A stretch of DNA of 64,000 bases from Candidatus Thiodiazotropha sp. CDECU1. GTDB lineage: Bacteria; Pseudomonadota; Gammaproteobacteria; Chromatiales; Chromatiaceae. Shown piece by piece: positions 11,160 to 19,662 of the stretch. Position 1 is the stretch's first letter. Each line of letters opens with the position of its first letter. The notes beneath the pieces are model-generated. The model did not search any database. It was given only the letters and a program-made list of their open reading frames with translations, and was not told where the DNA came from. A program made the translations under genes and the position numbers. The stretch spans positions 2,418,001 through 2,482,000 of the forward strand of contig NZ_OY734020.1 in the NCBI RefSeq assembly GCF_963455295.1. The letters run 5' to 3'.

Positions 11160-12157
11160 CCCGCTGCCTTCTCTTCACCTTGCAAGACCTCCCCTAAAGG
11201 ACTGCGAACGGCAGACCCTCCACGATTGAGCACGTGAGTATAGATCTGAGTTGTGCGAACATCCTTATGTCCAAGTTGCTCCTGTACCGTCCGAATATCC
11301 TGACCACGCTCCAGGAGATGCGTTGCAAACGAGTGACGCAATGTGTGACAACTGGCCTTTTTATTTATACCGGCTGCATGCACCGCACATTTCACCGCTT
11401 TTCTTACGCTGCTCTCATCGAGATGGTGGCGACGGGTGACCTCTGAGCGTGGGTCGATGCTGCGCTGGGTGGCGGGAAACACATATTGCCATTTCCATTC
11501 CCGGTCTGCGTTGGGATACTTCTTCGACAGAGCAAAAGGCAGATAAACCGACCCGAACCCTTCCGCCAGGTCACGCTCGTGCAAAGTACGTACAATTTCA
11601 AGATGGCGCTTCAAGGGTACAACAACTTCATCCGCGAGGGTCACCACACGATCCTTACCCCCTTTACCACTCCGCACATAGATCGCACGGTGATCAAAAT
11701 CGAGATCCATGACCCTTAGCCTGACACTCTCAATCAACCTGAGCCCCGAACCGTATTGCAGACAGCCGATCAACCATTGTTGTCCATTCAGGTTATTGAG
11801 AATCCGCGCCACTTCCTGCCTGTTCAGAACAACTGGAAGTCTTTTCGGTCTTTTGGCGCGGACAATACCATCGATTTCATTCAGAGGTCGTTCCAGCACA
11901 TAACGGTACATAAAGACCAATGCATTCAGTGCGACATTTTGCGTACTTGCTGAAACATTACCATTGACTGCCAAATGGGTAAGAAATTGAGAGACTTCTC
12001 GTTCCCTCATATCCTTTGGATGACGCTTTTTGTGATAATAAATAAAACGTTTGATCCAATGAATATAGGTATCTTCAGTTCGCCTGCTGTAGTGACGCAC
12101 ACGTATCTGGTTGATAACTTCTTGAAGAAAAGGTGATTTCTGGCAGGTACCATCCAT
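11156..12157 (-). CDS. intI: integron integrase IntI
   Basis: A tyrosine recombinase that moves gene cassettes between attI and attC sites. The 333-residue protein has the SAM-like N-terminal domain and catalytic residues Arg140 (GSGLRLIE), His271 and Arg274 ([10 protein letters not shown]), His297 ([10 protein letters not shown]) and nucleophile Tyr306 (IYTHVL). Between about residues 205 and 245 it has the extra segment with [17 protein letters not shown] that separates IntI from XerC/XerD. I chose ATG 12157, where the family homology begins; the frame is open to 12250 but the added part looks non-coding. Cassettes lie on the other side of its start, read the opposite way, as expected. Confidence 0.95.
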   Translation of the reverse strand: MDGTCQKSPFLQEVINQIRVRHYSRRTEDTYIHWIKRFIYYHKKRHPKDMREREVSQFLTHLAVNGNVSASTQNVALNALVFMYRYVLERPLNEIDGIVRAKRPKRLPVVLNRQEVARILNNLNGQQWLIGCLQYGSGLRLIESVRLRVMDLDFDHRAIYVRSGKGGKDRVVTLADEVVVPLKRHLEIVRTLHERDLAEGFGSVYLPFALSKKYPNADREWKWQYVFPATQRSIDPRSEVTRRHHLDESSVRKAVKCAVHAAGINKKASCHTLRHSFATHLLERGQDIRTVQEQLGHKDVRTTQIYTHVLNRGGSAVRSPLGEVLQGEEKAAG

Positions 12158-12234
12158 GATTACTTTCTCTTTATGTTCTCCCTTAAAATAATAGTATTTT
12201 AGTTCCCGGAAGAAGTCAATCGAGAAAAGATGCT

Positions 12235-12513
12235 TAGATATAAGGAACATTTCCCGAATTGTACGATGACCACTGCTTACTCGTCTTAGTCATTCAGGTC
12301 AAACGATTGGTAAAATCATGAATTATGGTATAAATAAGGTGTTAACAGGGAGGTTAAGTCACTTCTTGATCACCACCCCTCGTTATTTAGATATAAGGCA
12401 ACTTGCCCGTTTAAACAGGTTCATTTGGCCCGCTATCCAGCATAAATTACGGGATAGTGGGAAGATTGCACTTTGAAGTGGGTGAATTGACGGGATATAA
12501 GGCAATGTGCCTT
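12235..12513. repeat. three copies of a palindrome-bearing GATATAAGG repeat upstream of intI (attI region)
   Basis: Copies begin at 12235, 12388 and 12492. Each reads (T/G)(A/G)GATATAAGG followed by a small dyad: GGAA..TTCC, GGCAA..TTGCC and GGCA..TGCC. They fill the gap between the integrase and the first cassette, where attI, the cassette promoter and integrase-binding direct repeats are expected. Which, if any, is the recombination site is not clear. Confidence 0.5.
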
Positions 12514-12523
12514 TGAATATATG

Positions 12524-12983
12524 TTAGCGAACAAAAATGTCCAAGAGAGGGAGTTTAACAATCGGTTTGGTAGTCATATCAATTCTTATGGCTTTATATG
12601 AGTTCATCGCATATATAATTGAAATATACCCAAACGAATACTTATTAAAAATTAGCTCAACGATTTTTTTGTTTTTACTTGTAATGTGGGTTGTTGAAGA
12701 TGGGAGATCAAAAACAAATATTTATAAACCATATGATTTTGGCTTTCTCATTCTAATGTTTTGGTTACCATATATGCCGTACTACTTTTTGAAAACAAGA
12801 GGACTCATTGGTTTAGTATATTTGGTTGGGCTGTTGTTACTGCTCAATATGGGCTTGCTTTTGCAGTGGGGCTATTATTATGCCACTTAAGATACTGCTA
12901 GGTATCGCTAACAAGCGGGTCATGTTCGTTCGCTGTCGCTCACTGGGACACTTCGCTTCGCTGCGCGCCCCATACCCAGGTCG
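12524..12983 (+). mobile_element. integron gene cassette 1
   Basis: Bounded on the left by G^TTAGCG (G at 12523) and on the right by the attC core G^TTACGT (G at 12983). The first bases TTAGCG of the cassette are the exact complement of the inverse core CGCTAAC at 12906-12912 of its own attC, as required of a cassette that circularised. It carries one gene (12537-12890). Confidence 0.75.
12537..12890 (+). CDS. cassette-encoded small membrane protein
   Basis: A 117-residue protein with about four hydrophobic helices (roughly 6-28, 37-54, 67-84, 91-113). I do not recognise a family. Its ATG is only 13 bases after the cassette boundary and lacks a clear ribosome site, common for integron cassettes. 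The coding strand is AT-rich compared with the surrounding ~50% GC genes, which fits recent acquisition. Confidence 0.7.
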   Translation: MSKRGSLTIGLVVISILMALYEFIAYIIEIYPNEYLLKISSTIFLFLLVMWVVEDGRSKTNIYKPYDFGFLILMFWLPYMPYYFLKTRGLIGLVYLVGLLLLLNMGLLLQWGYYYAT

Positions 12984-12989
12984 TTACGT
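12906..12989 (+). repeat. attC recombination site of integron cassette 1
   Basis: An 84-base imperfect dyad. Inverse core R'' CGCTAAC is at 12906-12912, L'' GGTCATG at 12918-12924, L' CATACCC at 12971-12977 and core R' GTTACGT at 12983-12989. L'' and L' match as complement at five of seven positions, and the central part can form a further stem. This is the layout integrases recognise as a folded single strand. The core departs slightly from the RYYYAAC/GTTRRRY consensus. Confidence 0.8.
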
Positions 12990-13007
12990 GTACAACGAGA
13001 ATCATCG

Positions 13008-13370
13008 ATGAAATACTTACTTGTTCTAGGGTTCGCAATTTTGGGGGCTACCATGTCATTTGCAGAAAATCCACATGACTTCACAAATGTGGACTCAAGG
13101 GAGAAAGCTATAAAGTTAGTTGGGGAAGGGAAGCTCGTACCTCTACTATTATTTCCAGCAGAATTCGGAGGAGAGGAAATACCGCAAAATACTGTTTACG
13201 TTCCACCAGAAACAAAAGACATCCAGGCCCAAATTATTGGAACGTTAATAAAATTTGTTGAAGACGGGCTCATTGACAATCTAAAGGCCGAACCCGCGAT
13301 AAACAAGACACCCAACCTAAAATCTAACAATCCCGCGCGCATCACTGAGCAAGATGGTTGCTCCATCTAG
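13008..13370 (+). CDS. cassette-encoded secreted small protein
   Basis: A 120-residue protein with a clear N-terminal signal peptide (cleavage after about MSFA, residue 19). The mature part has no recognised domain. It starts 24 bases into the second cassette, which opens at 12984 with TTACGT. Its last ~20 codons lie inside the first copy of the 260-bp tandem repeat, so its 3' end may have been rebuilt when that repeat arrived. No convincing attC follows, so the cassette seems to have lost its end. Confidence 0.65.
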   Translation: MKYLLVLGFAILGATMSFAENPHDFTNVDSREKAIKLVGEGKLVPLLLFPAEFGGEEIPQNTVYVPPETKDIQAQIIGTLIKFVEDGLIDNLKAEPAINKTPNLKSNNPARITEQDGCSI

Positions 13371-13802
13371 TCATTGATATTTAAGTCATACAGCTTTTTT
13401 TGCGAGAAACGGCTTGATAATCGTAGATGAATAGTAATTTTAAACTGTGTTTGCACAGTGTCAGACAGGATTGTGCCTCAACTTACGCTGATGCAGTCGG
13501 TTTTAGGTGGGTGAGTATTATTTACGTAAGCAGTAGCCGCAGTAGCCGCAGATAGCAGATAAACAAGACACCCAATCTAAAATCTAACAGCCCGCGCGCA
13601 TCAACTGAACAATAGGGTTACCCCATCTAGTCACTGATATTTAAGTCATACAGTTTTTTTTGCGAGAAACGGCTTGATAATTTGAGATGAATAATAATTT
13701 TTAGACTGTGTTTGCACAGTGTCAGACAGGGTTGTGCCTCAACTTACGCTGATAAAGTCAGTTTTTGCTCGGTGAATATTATTTACGTAAGCAGTAGCCG
13801 CA
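13298..13802. repeat. 260-bp tandem direct repeat overlapping the transposase 3' end
   Basis: Unit 1 is 13298-13557 and unit 2 is 13558-13802; GATAAACAAGACACCCAA recurs exactly 260 bases apart and most of the unit is conserved with scattered changes. Each unit contains an ACTGTG-TTTG-CACAGT hairpin and ends in TTACGTAAGCAGTAGCCGCA, which in unit 2 is the reverse complement of the last transposase codons. So unit 1 carries a stray copy of the transposase 3' tip. This also accounts for the 412-base stretch 13371-13782, which holds no other gene. Confidence 0.85.
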
Positions 13803-14778
13803 CAGCCCCGAGATTGGGCGTTCGTCGATACTTCAATCTTCGGCATGCTGCGGTGAGCCTGTGACTCATGCCGACCAGCCCCTTGAAGCGGCTCTCAAAG
13901 TTTTGGGTCATGTAGAGCCAATGGTTGGTATCGATCTGTAACCGCTCGAGAATGGGCGGTTGGTTATCAGCTATATAGCCGCGTTTGTTGTCCAGGATGG
14001 CACGCCCTGTCCAATCGATCAGTTCAAGATAGTCTGTGAGCCGAAACGGCAGGCCCTTGGGCATGTCCTGGCGAGGGTAGCCGACGAAGGGCACCAGGCC
14101 GTAGAGTGTTTCATTATCGTCGAGAGGTTTCTGAACGCGTTTGAGTTGATCTGTCCGCTCTGCAATGGAGGTGTAGTCGGATTCCTCCGGGGTCTGTGCC
14201 ACCCCTGCCCTGACCGGATTGAGGTCCACATAGGCCATACAGGCCATCAGGGCCTTTTCATCCAGCAGGGCCTGGGATTTGTAGCGGCCCTCCCAGTAGC
14301 GCCCGGTGCAGTCGTCCTCTTGATTGGCCTGACGGGCGATCGGTTCGTTGAGACAGCGCATGAACCAGCTGATGTCGTGCAGCCGTTTGCGCCATTTTGT
14401 CAGCAGTTCCGAAACCGTTTCCTGCTCTGCACGGGTCATGGTGTCCTGAGAGAGATAACGTTGGAGGAGTACAGGCAGCGAGAAGAGACGCTCCCAGCGC
14501 GTGATTACCTCTTGCTCGCTCCACTCGGCGGCACGTTCAGTATCCACATGGAGGATGACGTGGTAGTGGTTTGACATCACGGCATAGGCGCAGATGTCGA
14601 TGGCGAAAACATCCGCCAGCAGTTTCATACGATCGACGATCCATTGGCGCCGATGTTCATAACTTTTGCCGGTATGGGTGTCCACACCGCAGAGGAAGGC
14701 GCGGCGCACACAGCGGGAGACGCAGTGGTAATAGGGGGTTTCTTCCAGTAGAACAAGGGCTTTCCTTGGCTTGGGCAT
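13783..14778 (-). CDS. RAYT/IS200-like REP-associated tyrosine transposase
   Basis: A 331-residue Y1-transposase-family protein with an HUH motif (His71-Tyr-His73 in MSNHYHVIL) and a downstream tyrosine region GRYWEGRYKSQ. These single-domain enzymes nick single-stranded DNA near hairpin (REP) sequences. The N-terminus MPKPRKALVLLEE with the Cys/Arg-rich YHCVSRCVRRAFLCG segment is typical of a large gammaproteobacterial group. It is apparently intact. The stop codon lies inside the tandem repeat at 13783. Confidence 0.92.
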   Translation of the reverse strand: MPKPRKALVLLEETPYYHCVSRCVRRAFLCGVDTHTGKSYEHRRQWIVDRMKLLADVFAIDICAYAVMSNHYHVILHVDTERAAEWSEQEVITRWERLFSLPVLLQRYLSQDTMTRAEQETVSELLTKWRKRLHDISWFMRCLNEPIARQANQEDDCTGRYWEGRYKSQALLDEKALMACMAYVDLNPVRAGVAQTPEESDYTSIAERTDQLKRVQKPLDDNETLYGLVPFVGYPRQDMPKGLPFRLTDYLELIDWTGRAILDNKRGYIADNQPPILERLQIDTNHWLYMTQNFESRFKGLVGMSHRLTAACRRLKYRRTPNLGAVRLLLT

Positions 14779-14946
14779 CGTATCACTCCTTGATAGATGG
14801 GAATTGTTAGAGATTGCCAGAGTTATCTGATTTTGGCAAATTATCGATGGGTGTCCGGTTTAGAGAGTAGAGAGAGTTAGAGATTAACCATGTATAATTG
14901 ATACAAAACACCCGCCAGTTCAATACTCACTGCTTAGGAGACGAGC

Positions 14947-16047
14947 TTGAAGACTGACAAAATCAAGCCCAATGTCACGCTTCTTGCATTGCTTGCCGGT
15001 GTTGCTGCTGTCGTCGGCGCGACGCCCTACCTGTTTTTCATCGATGCCCTGTGGATACTACCACTGGTGGCAATCGGTGCCGCTGGAATGCTGTGGGTGA
15101 AAACCCGCAAACTGCGATCAAATGCCACTTCCGAACCAAGTCCGGGAGAATGGATCACAGCCGCCTGGAGCCTGGTCGCATATGCCGCCATGATCAGCTT
15201 TTCCCTGATTTACTATGCCATTGCTTATTGGGCAACGCGTCTGGTTATCTTCCTGATGGGACTGCTGAATGTGCAGCTGGATCTCTCCTGGGCGGATACT
15301 ATAGGCTTGGCCGTGTCTGGTTTTTTTGCAATAACCCTTTACGCAGTCTCGCTGATAACAGCTTCCGAACTGCCACGCCGACTCTACCCGCGTCTCGCCG
15401 GTATACGCTCGCCCTACTATGCACTGTGGCTCACCAACCGCAATTGGATCTTGCTCGCAGTACTTGCCGGTATATTCGCTCTGCTCCTGATGATCGGTCT
15501 CGACCTCCACCAGTGGTACTGGATTTTCGCCTGCTCTGCGGTACTGTTTTACACTGGATTTCCCATTGCCCAGTCCGGCGAGGAACGTGAGAAACGCAGA
15601 AAACAGGGCCTCAAGGCTACCCGGCTGTTGTTGGACGCATGCGGATGGAGTATGTCACAGCTCGAAGCAAGCGGAGACCCGGAGGTGGATCCGTTTACCG
15701 ACGAAATCGATTTCATCGCACGCCGCAACGGTGATTCACTGCTGATCGAAGTCGTTGCCGCAGAGGTCGACTGGAAGGTGGCTTCCGGACTGCAAACCAC
15801 GGCGCATATCCTTGAAGACAAGCTCGGTACTCAACCGTCCGGGCCGACACACCTACGCCCTCTGCTGATCCTTGTGGGCGATAAGATTGACGACAGTGTT
15901 AGCCGTTTCGCCGATATCGAGGAGTTCGATGTCGCTCATGTGCCGGAAGCACTAATCAAGAAGGTGCTGAATGCGAAAGGTGATACGACAGGTCTGGAGT
16001 CATTAGCGCAGGAACTGATTCCGGCAGTAGGAGCGTCGCATGCATAA
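14947..16047 (+). CDS. membrane protein with degenerate PD-(D/E)XK-like C-terminal domain
   Basis: A 366-residue protein with about six hydrophobic segments (8-31, 33-51, 70-108, 116-140, 165-185, 190-207) followed by a ~150-residue cytosolic domain. That domain has a restriction-nuclease-like core, with Asp255 in EIDFIARR and Glu268 in LLIEVVAAE, but Val270 stands where the catalytic lysine of ExK should be, so activity is doubtful. It starts at TTG 14947 after an AGGAG site. It overlaps the TIR gene by eight bases, so the two form an operon. A membrane effector or sensor of a defence pair is an inference. Confidence 0.7.
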   Translation: MKTDKIKPNVTLLALLAGVAAVVGATPYLFFIDALWILPLVAIGAAGMLWVKTRKLRSNATSEPSPGEWITAAWSLVAYAAMISFSLIYYAIAYWATRLVIFLMGLLNVQLDLSWADTIGLAVSGFFAITLYAVSLITASELPRRLYPRLAGIRSPYYALWLTNRNWILLAVLAGIFALLLMIGLDLHQWYWIFACSAVLFYTGFPIAQSGEEREKRRKQGLKATRLLLDACGWSMSQLEASGDPEVDPFTDEIDFIARRNGDSLLIEVVAAEVDWKVASGLQTTAHILEDKLGTQPSGPTHLRPLLILVGDKIDDSVSRFADIEEFDVAHVPEALIKKVLNAKGDTTGLESLAQELIPAVGASHA

Positions 16048-17023
16048 TAGTCTAGACGTTCTGAGCTTCGGCACGGCGACTCGCGAACCGGTCGCTGTCG
16101 ATCCAGGAGAAGCCCTACGTCATATGCATCTGCACAGCCGGCGCACACTAATGGAAAATCACCTGCAGAATATCGGTGCCAATCTTACTGATGAGCAGGT
16201 TGAAGACCTCTATGATATCCAGCTGAAACGCACCTACTCATGTGCCAGAGGTGACAATTGGGAAATCGTATTCCTGGAAGTTCCACGCTGGATACTCAGC
16301 GATGGTGACAAGGCTCGCGACCTGGATGCGCTACGCCATGGTTTCCGCCGCAAGACCGTTCGCTTCGTTTCGCCACAACTCGATCTTCCCAGTCCCGCTG
16401 CACGCCGTGTCTTCCAAGTATGGAAAAATAAAGACGGTATCGACGCAAAACTCATTCCATGGTCGGACATCAACTACCTGGAAGATGGAGAAGTACGCCT
16501 GCGTGATCTACTGGACGTCGATGCAATTATTCCCGATTCGACGGAAATGACATCATCCCCGGCGGCCACGCCGACATCCGTGTCTCGAGACCGCGTGTTT
16601 ATCAGTTACAGCCATGCCAATCCTGTATGGTTTCGCCACCTCGAGATTCATTTGGTGGGACTGTGGGACAGGCTCGAGGTCTGGAGTGATAAAGACATTC
16701 CAGTCGGAACTGACTGGTTCCCAAGAATTCAATCCGCACTGGATCGTGCGAAAATCGCTATTATGCTGGTGACCCCAGAGTTCGTCGCATCAGACTTTAT
16801 CCGAACCCATGAAGTACCCAAGATTCTAGAGGCAGCTAACCGAGGTGATCTAACGCTTTTCTGGATCCTTGTCAGCGACAGCCACTATGAGCTGATCGGC
16901 CTTGACGCCAAGCAAGCATCCCACGATATCGCCAAACCGCTTGACAGTCTTAACAAGTCAAAACGCAACCAGGCGCTCAAGGCTATCACCCGTAAAGTAC
17001 TCGATACATTCGAGGCAAGCTGA
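16040..17023 (+). CDS. TIR-domain protein
   Basis: A 327-residue protein. The first ~180 residues form a domain I do not recognise. From residue 185 a TIR domain follows: RVFISYSHAN, VWSDKDIPVG, LVTPEFVASDFIRTHEVP. Glu258 in THEVP sits where NAD-cleaving TIRs carry the catalytic glutamate. In bacteria, TIR proteins next to sensor genes commonly kill phage-infected cells by NAD+ depletion or make signal nucleotides. Coupling to the upstream membrane gene and the integron/RAYT setting make a two-gene defence module plausible, not proven. Confidence 0.85.
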   Translation: MHNSLDVLSFGTATREPVAVDPGEALRHMHLHSRRTLMENHLQNIGANLTDEQVEDLYDIQLKRTYSCARGDNWEIVFLEVPRWILSDGDKARDLDALRHGFRRKTVRFVSPQLDLPSPAARRVFQVWKNKDGIDAKLIPWSDINYLEDGEVRLRDLLDVDAIIPDSTEMTSSPAATPTSVSRDRVFISYSHANPVWFRHLEIHLVGLWDRLEVWSDKDIPVGTDWFPRIQSALDRAKIAIMLVTPEFVASDFIRTHEVPKILEAANRGDLTLFWILVSDSHYELIGLDAKQASHDIAKPLDSLNKSKRNQALKAITRKVLDTFEAS

Positions 17024-17169
17024 CAGCTACGAACAAAATCAGTAAAGACATCCAATAACCCGGTCAGAGATCCATTCTTACGAATTAACTGGAAACACCC
17101 ACATAAATCTTGCAATCATCACATGAGTTAGATAGGTTTGACACCACAAAATACGACAGGGAGGTTGTG

Positions 17170-17322
17170 ATGTTACAAGACAGCAAAACCCTAATCAGCC
17201 TGGAAGCTACGCACCCCTACCACAGCATCTCCCGCTACGTCCGTCGCACTTGGCTGGGCGGTGAATTCCCCTGTACCTGCCAAAGTTTGGAAGATTGGCG
17301 TCATTGGATACTTGATAACTAA
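17170..17322 (+). pseudogene. truncated RAYT transposase remnant
   Basis: Fifty codons that align without gaps to the N-terminus of the intact RAYT at 13783-14778: shared features are the L(I/V)xLEAT start, xPYHSISRYVRR against the intact YYHCVSRCVRR, and the closing W..RxWI.D. It stops at TAA 17320-17322, and nothing after it resembles the rest of the enzyme. It has kept a ribosome site (GGGAGG before ATG 17170). It shows that this island has been hit by RAYT elements more than once. Confidence 0.8.
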
Positions 17323-17434
17323 ATAGTGGCCAACCGTATAATTCCTGCCACCGCCACAAGATGAGATTCCAAAATGCAAACATTACCTGGTTTTCAAGGT
17401 GTTCAGTAAAGATAGTGCCCCACATTCTTTGCCT

Positions 17435-17448
17435 GATTAAATTTAATC
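17435..17448. promoter_or_regulatory. 14-bp perfect AT-rich palindrome upstream of the rhodanese gene
   Basis: GATTAAATTTAATC is a perfect palindrome 27 bases before the rhodanese start. It could be an operator or part of the promoter; no factor can be named. Confidence 0.3.
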
Positions 17449-17474
17449 TGGGGTATATTAGGGAGTAGTAAATT

Positions 17475-17954
17475 ATGAAGCACATTATTGCAATCACTGG
17501 ATTCGTATCACTTACACTGAGTTCTTTTGCATGGTCTTACGATACGGACATGGCCAAAGGCTATGCAAAACTGTTCGCCCCGGTTGTTGAGGCAGATGCC
17601 GGTAAGGCCCTCCACTTTGTCAAGCCCGACGCATTTGCCAAGGATATCAGAGAAGGCAAAGAGGTAGTCGCCATTGATGTCAGGACACCTGCCGAAACGG
17701 GGGTTTTCACCCTATCGATGCCCGATAGCCTGATTATTCCTGTGCACGAACTTTTTAATCAGAAAAATCTCGATCGTATACCTACAGACAAGCCAGTAAT
17801 TATCGTATGTAAATCTGGCGCAAGGGCAACTGCCGTAGGCACAGCGCTTCGTCATATTGGCTTTGACAATGTCTATATTTTGAAAGGTGGATTTCAGGCA
17901 TTGAGTACTTATTACGGTACAAAACAGGCCTACCAAAAACTTGAAAAAGGATAG
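17475..17954 (+). CDS. periplasmic rhodanese-like protein
   Basis: A 159-residue protein with a Sec signal peptide (about 1-21) and one rhodanese domain. The active-site loop is CKSGAR (Cys near residue 112), preceded by the IDVRTPAE motif. Such enzymes carry sulfane sulfur on the cysteine. Export to the periplasm and a sulfur-oxidising host suggest a role in sulfur handling, but substrate and partner are unknown. It is monocistronic and is followed by a strong inverted repeat. Confidence 0.9.
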   Translation: MKHIIAITGFVSLTLSSFAWSYDTDMAKGYAKLFAPVVEADAGKALHFVKPDAFAKDIREGKEVVAIDVRTPAETGVFTLSMPDSLIIPVHELFNQKNLDRIPTDKPVIIVCKSGARATAVGTALRHIGFDNVYILKGGFQALSTYYGTKQAYQKLEKG

Positions 17955-17993
17955 ATCTTATAGACAGGCGTAACTCTTGTCTGTGTTGTGTTT

Positions 17994-18053
17994 TCAGTCG
18001 ACGCAAAATACGCTGATTCAACCAAATAATACTCCGCATTTTGTGTCGACTGA
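17994..18053. terminator. 20-bp-arm inverted repeat after the rhodanese gene
   Basis: Arms TCAGTCGACGCAAAATACGC (17994-18013) and its near reverse complement (18034-18053) match at 17 of 20 positions around a 20-base loop. Placed right after a gene end, it may terminate transcription in both directions, though no T-run follows. A small palindromic mobile repeat is the alternative. Confidence 0.45.
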
Positions 18054-18115
18054 TAATTGAAGCTTAATAAAAGAATTATATATTTGCTGTATTGACCTCC
18101 ATAAGGTACCCAATC

Positions 18116-18769
18116 ATGACCAACTTAACCTTGGTAATTGGAAACAAAAATTATTCTTCCTGGTCATTGAGGCCCTGGATATTCCTACGTCACAACAAAC
18201 TGAAATTTGAAGAAAAGAGGATTTCACTATTTGTTGAGACCACTGAGCAGGAGTTGGCCGAATATGACTCAGACCATAAAGTACCTGTGTTGCAAGACAG
18301 TGATTTGATTGTTTGGGATTCGCTCTCGATACTGGAATATGTTTCAGAAGTATATCTCAATGGCAAGGGTTGGCCATATGACCGGATGGCTCGCGCAGTA
18401 GCCAGGTCTGTGAGTGCTGAAATGCACTCCAGCTTTATGCATGTAAGGAATGAATTGCCAATGAACTGTCGCAAGCAGATTACTTCCATATCGCTCTCCC
18501 ATGAGGCTGAAAGAGAAATAGATAGAATTAAATCTCTGTGGGAAAGATGTCGTCGCGAGTTCGGCTTTACCGGCAAATGGCTTTTCGGTGATTACTCGAT
18601 AGCGGATGCAATGTTTGCTCCAATTGCCCTGAGATTCAGTGGTTACAATATTCAATTAATTGGTGTGGCGAAAGAATATGTTGACACTGTCATGCAACAG
18701 CCTGAAATCAATGAGTGGATCGAGGCCGGAAAGCTGGAGACCGAGATCATCGAGGACTGTGAACTTTGA
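18116..18769 (+). CDS. glutathione S-transferase family protein
   Basis: A 217-residue two-domain GST: thioredoxin-like N-terminal half with NKNYSSWSLRPW (catalytic Ser region), KVPVLQD cis-proline motif and WDSLSILEY glutathione contact, then the helical half with FGDYSIADAMFAP. Conjugates or reduces electrophiles with glutathione in the cytosol; substrate unknown. ATG 18116 is chosen over an upstream in-frame start at 18092 because the GST fold begins immediately after it. Confidence 0.92.
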   Translation: MTNLTLVIGNKNYSSWSLRPWIFLRHNKLKFEEKRISLFVETTEQELAEYDSDHKVPVLQDSDLIVWDSLSILEYVSEVYLNGKGWPYDRMARAVARSVSAEMHSSFMHVRNELPMNCRKQITSISLSHEAEREIDRIKSLWERCRREFGFTGKWLFGDYSIADAMFAPIALRFSGYNIQLIGVAKEYVDTVMQQPEINEWIEAGKLETEIIEDCEL

Positions 18770-18926
18770 ATACCACATCTAAAGCAATGGATCCTACAGA
18801 TAAAGGGCGACTACCGGACCTTACAAATTTTTTAACATTTATATAAACTGACACATCAATGACAGAATAGAATATTACAAATCGTTTAACTTATTTTGAC
18901 TTAATCAGTAAGGATATTTTCTATCC

Positions 18927-19649
18927 ATGAAACAGCTCATTCTTATTTGTATAGCACTTCTTCTATTCTCAAGCGTGACAAATGCAGACATAGAAGTGAC
19001 TGATAGTGCGAACGATCCTGGCGGCTCAGAGAAAATTGTCATGATTGGCGCATCCTATTTAAAAGGCTGGCCACTAAGCCAGGTCGCATGTCTCCCGGTG
19101 GTAAATAAAGGCGTATCAGGTGAAACCTCTACCCAGGTTCGCGAACGTTTTGCTGCCGATGCCATCTCCTCCAAACCAACGGCTATCATCATATGGGGCC
19201 ATATAAACGATTTCTCCAATGCCCCTATGGAACAGGAGATGCGAACACGTCAGATAGCCATTGATAACCTGAAACAGATGATTGACCGCACAATAAATGA
19301 GGGAATCATTCCGATAGTCGCGACTGAGGTCACTTTTGGACTTGAGTCGGACATAATTACATCGGTCATGCAATTCATAGGATCAGTATTGGGAAAACGC
19401 AGTTTCCAAGATTATATCAGTTCAAATGTATTGGCGGTCAACGAGTGGATCAGAAGCTATGCGAACGAGCATGGTATTGGGGTGTTGGAGATCCAGAAAC
19501 TGATGACAAATGAAGAGGGAAATCGCAAGCAAGGCTATTACACAGACGATTTATCTCATATAACCGATCAGGCCTATCAGGATTTGCAAACCTTTGCACT
19601 ACCTTTTTTAGAAAAGCAGCTGATCGAAAAACACGGACTCTGTAACTAA
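18927..19649 (+). CDS. secreted SGNH/GDSL-type hydrolase
   Basis: A 240-residue protein with a signal peptide (about 1-20) and the four SGNH blocks in order: MIGASYLKG (nucleophile Ser), GVSGET (Gly), WGHIND (Asn) and DDLSHIT (Asp/His). It probably removes acyl or acetyl groups from lipids or glycans outside the cytoplasm. It is flanked by AT-rich DNA and stands alone. Confidence 0.85.
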   Translation: MKQLILICIALLLFSSVTNADIEVTDSANDPGGSEKIVMIGASYLKGWPLSQVACLPVVNKGVSGETSTQVRERFAADAISSKPTAIIIWGHINDFSNAPMEQEMRTRQIAIDNLKQMIDRTINEGIIPIVATEVTFGLESDIITSVMQFIGSVLGKRSFQDYISSNVLAVNEWIRSYANEHGIGVLEIQKLMTNEEGNRKQGYYTDDLSHITDQAYQDLQTFALPFLEKQLIEKHGLCN

Positions 19650-19662
19650 ACGGGAAACGCCC

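Noticed and set aside
13521-13530. TTACGTAA as a core site matching the cassette 2 boundary
   Set aside because: It is explained as the stop-codon end of the transposase and its duplicate; the palindrome makes a chance match to TTACGT likely.
13370-13622. Possible attC for cassette 2 (TCTAAC near 13323 or 13583 with GTT later)
   Set aside because: The inverse core does not complement the TTACGT that opens cassette 2, the spacing is too short and the same bases are part of the 260-bp repeat.
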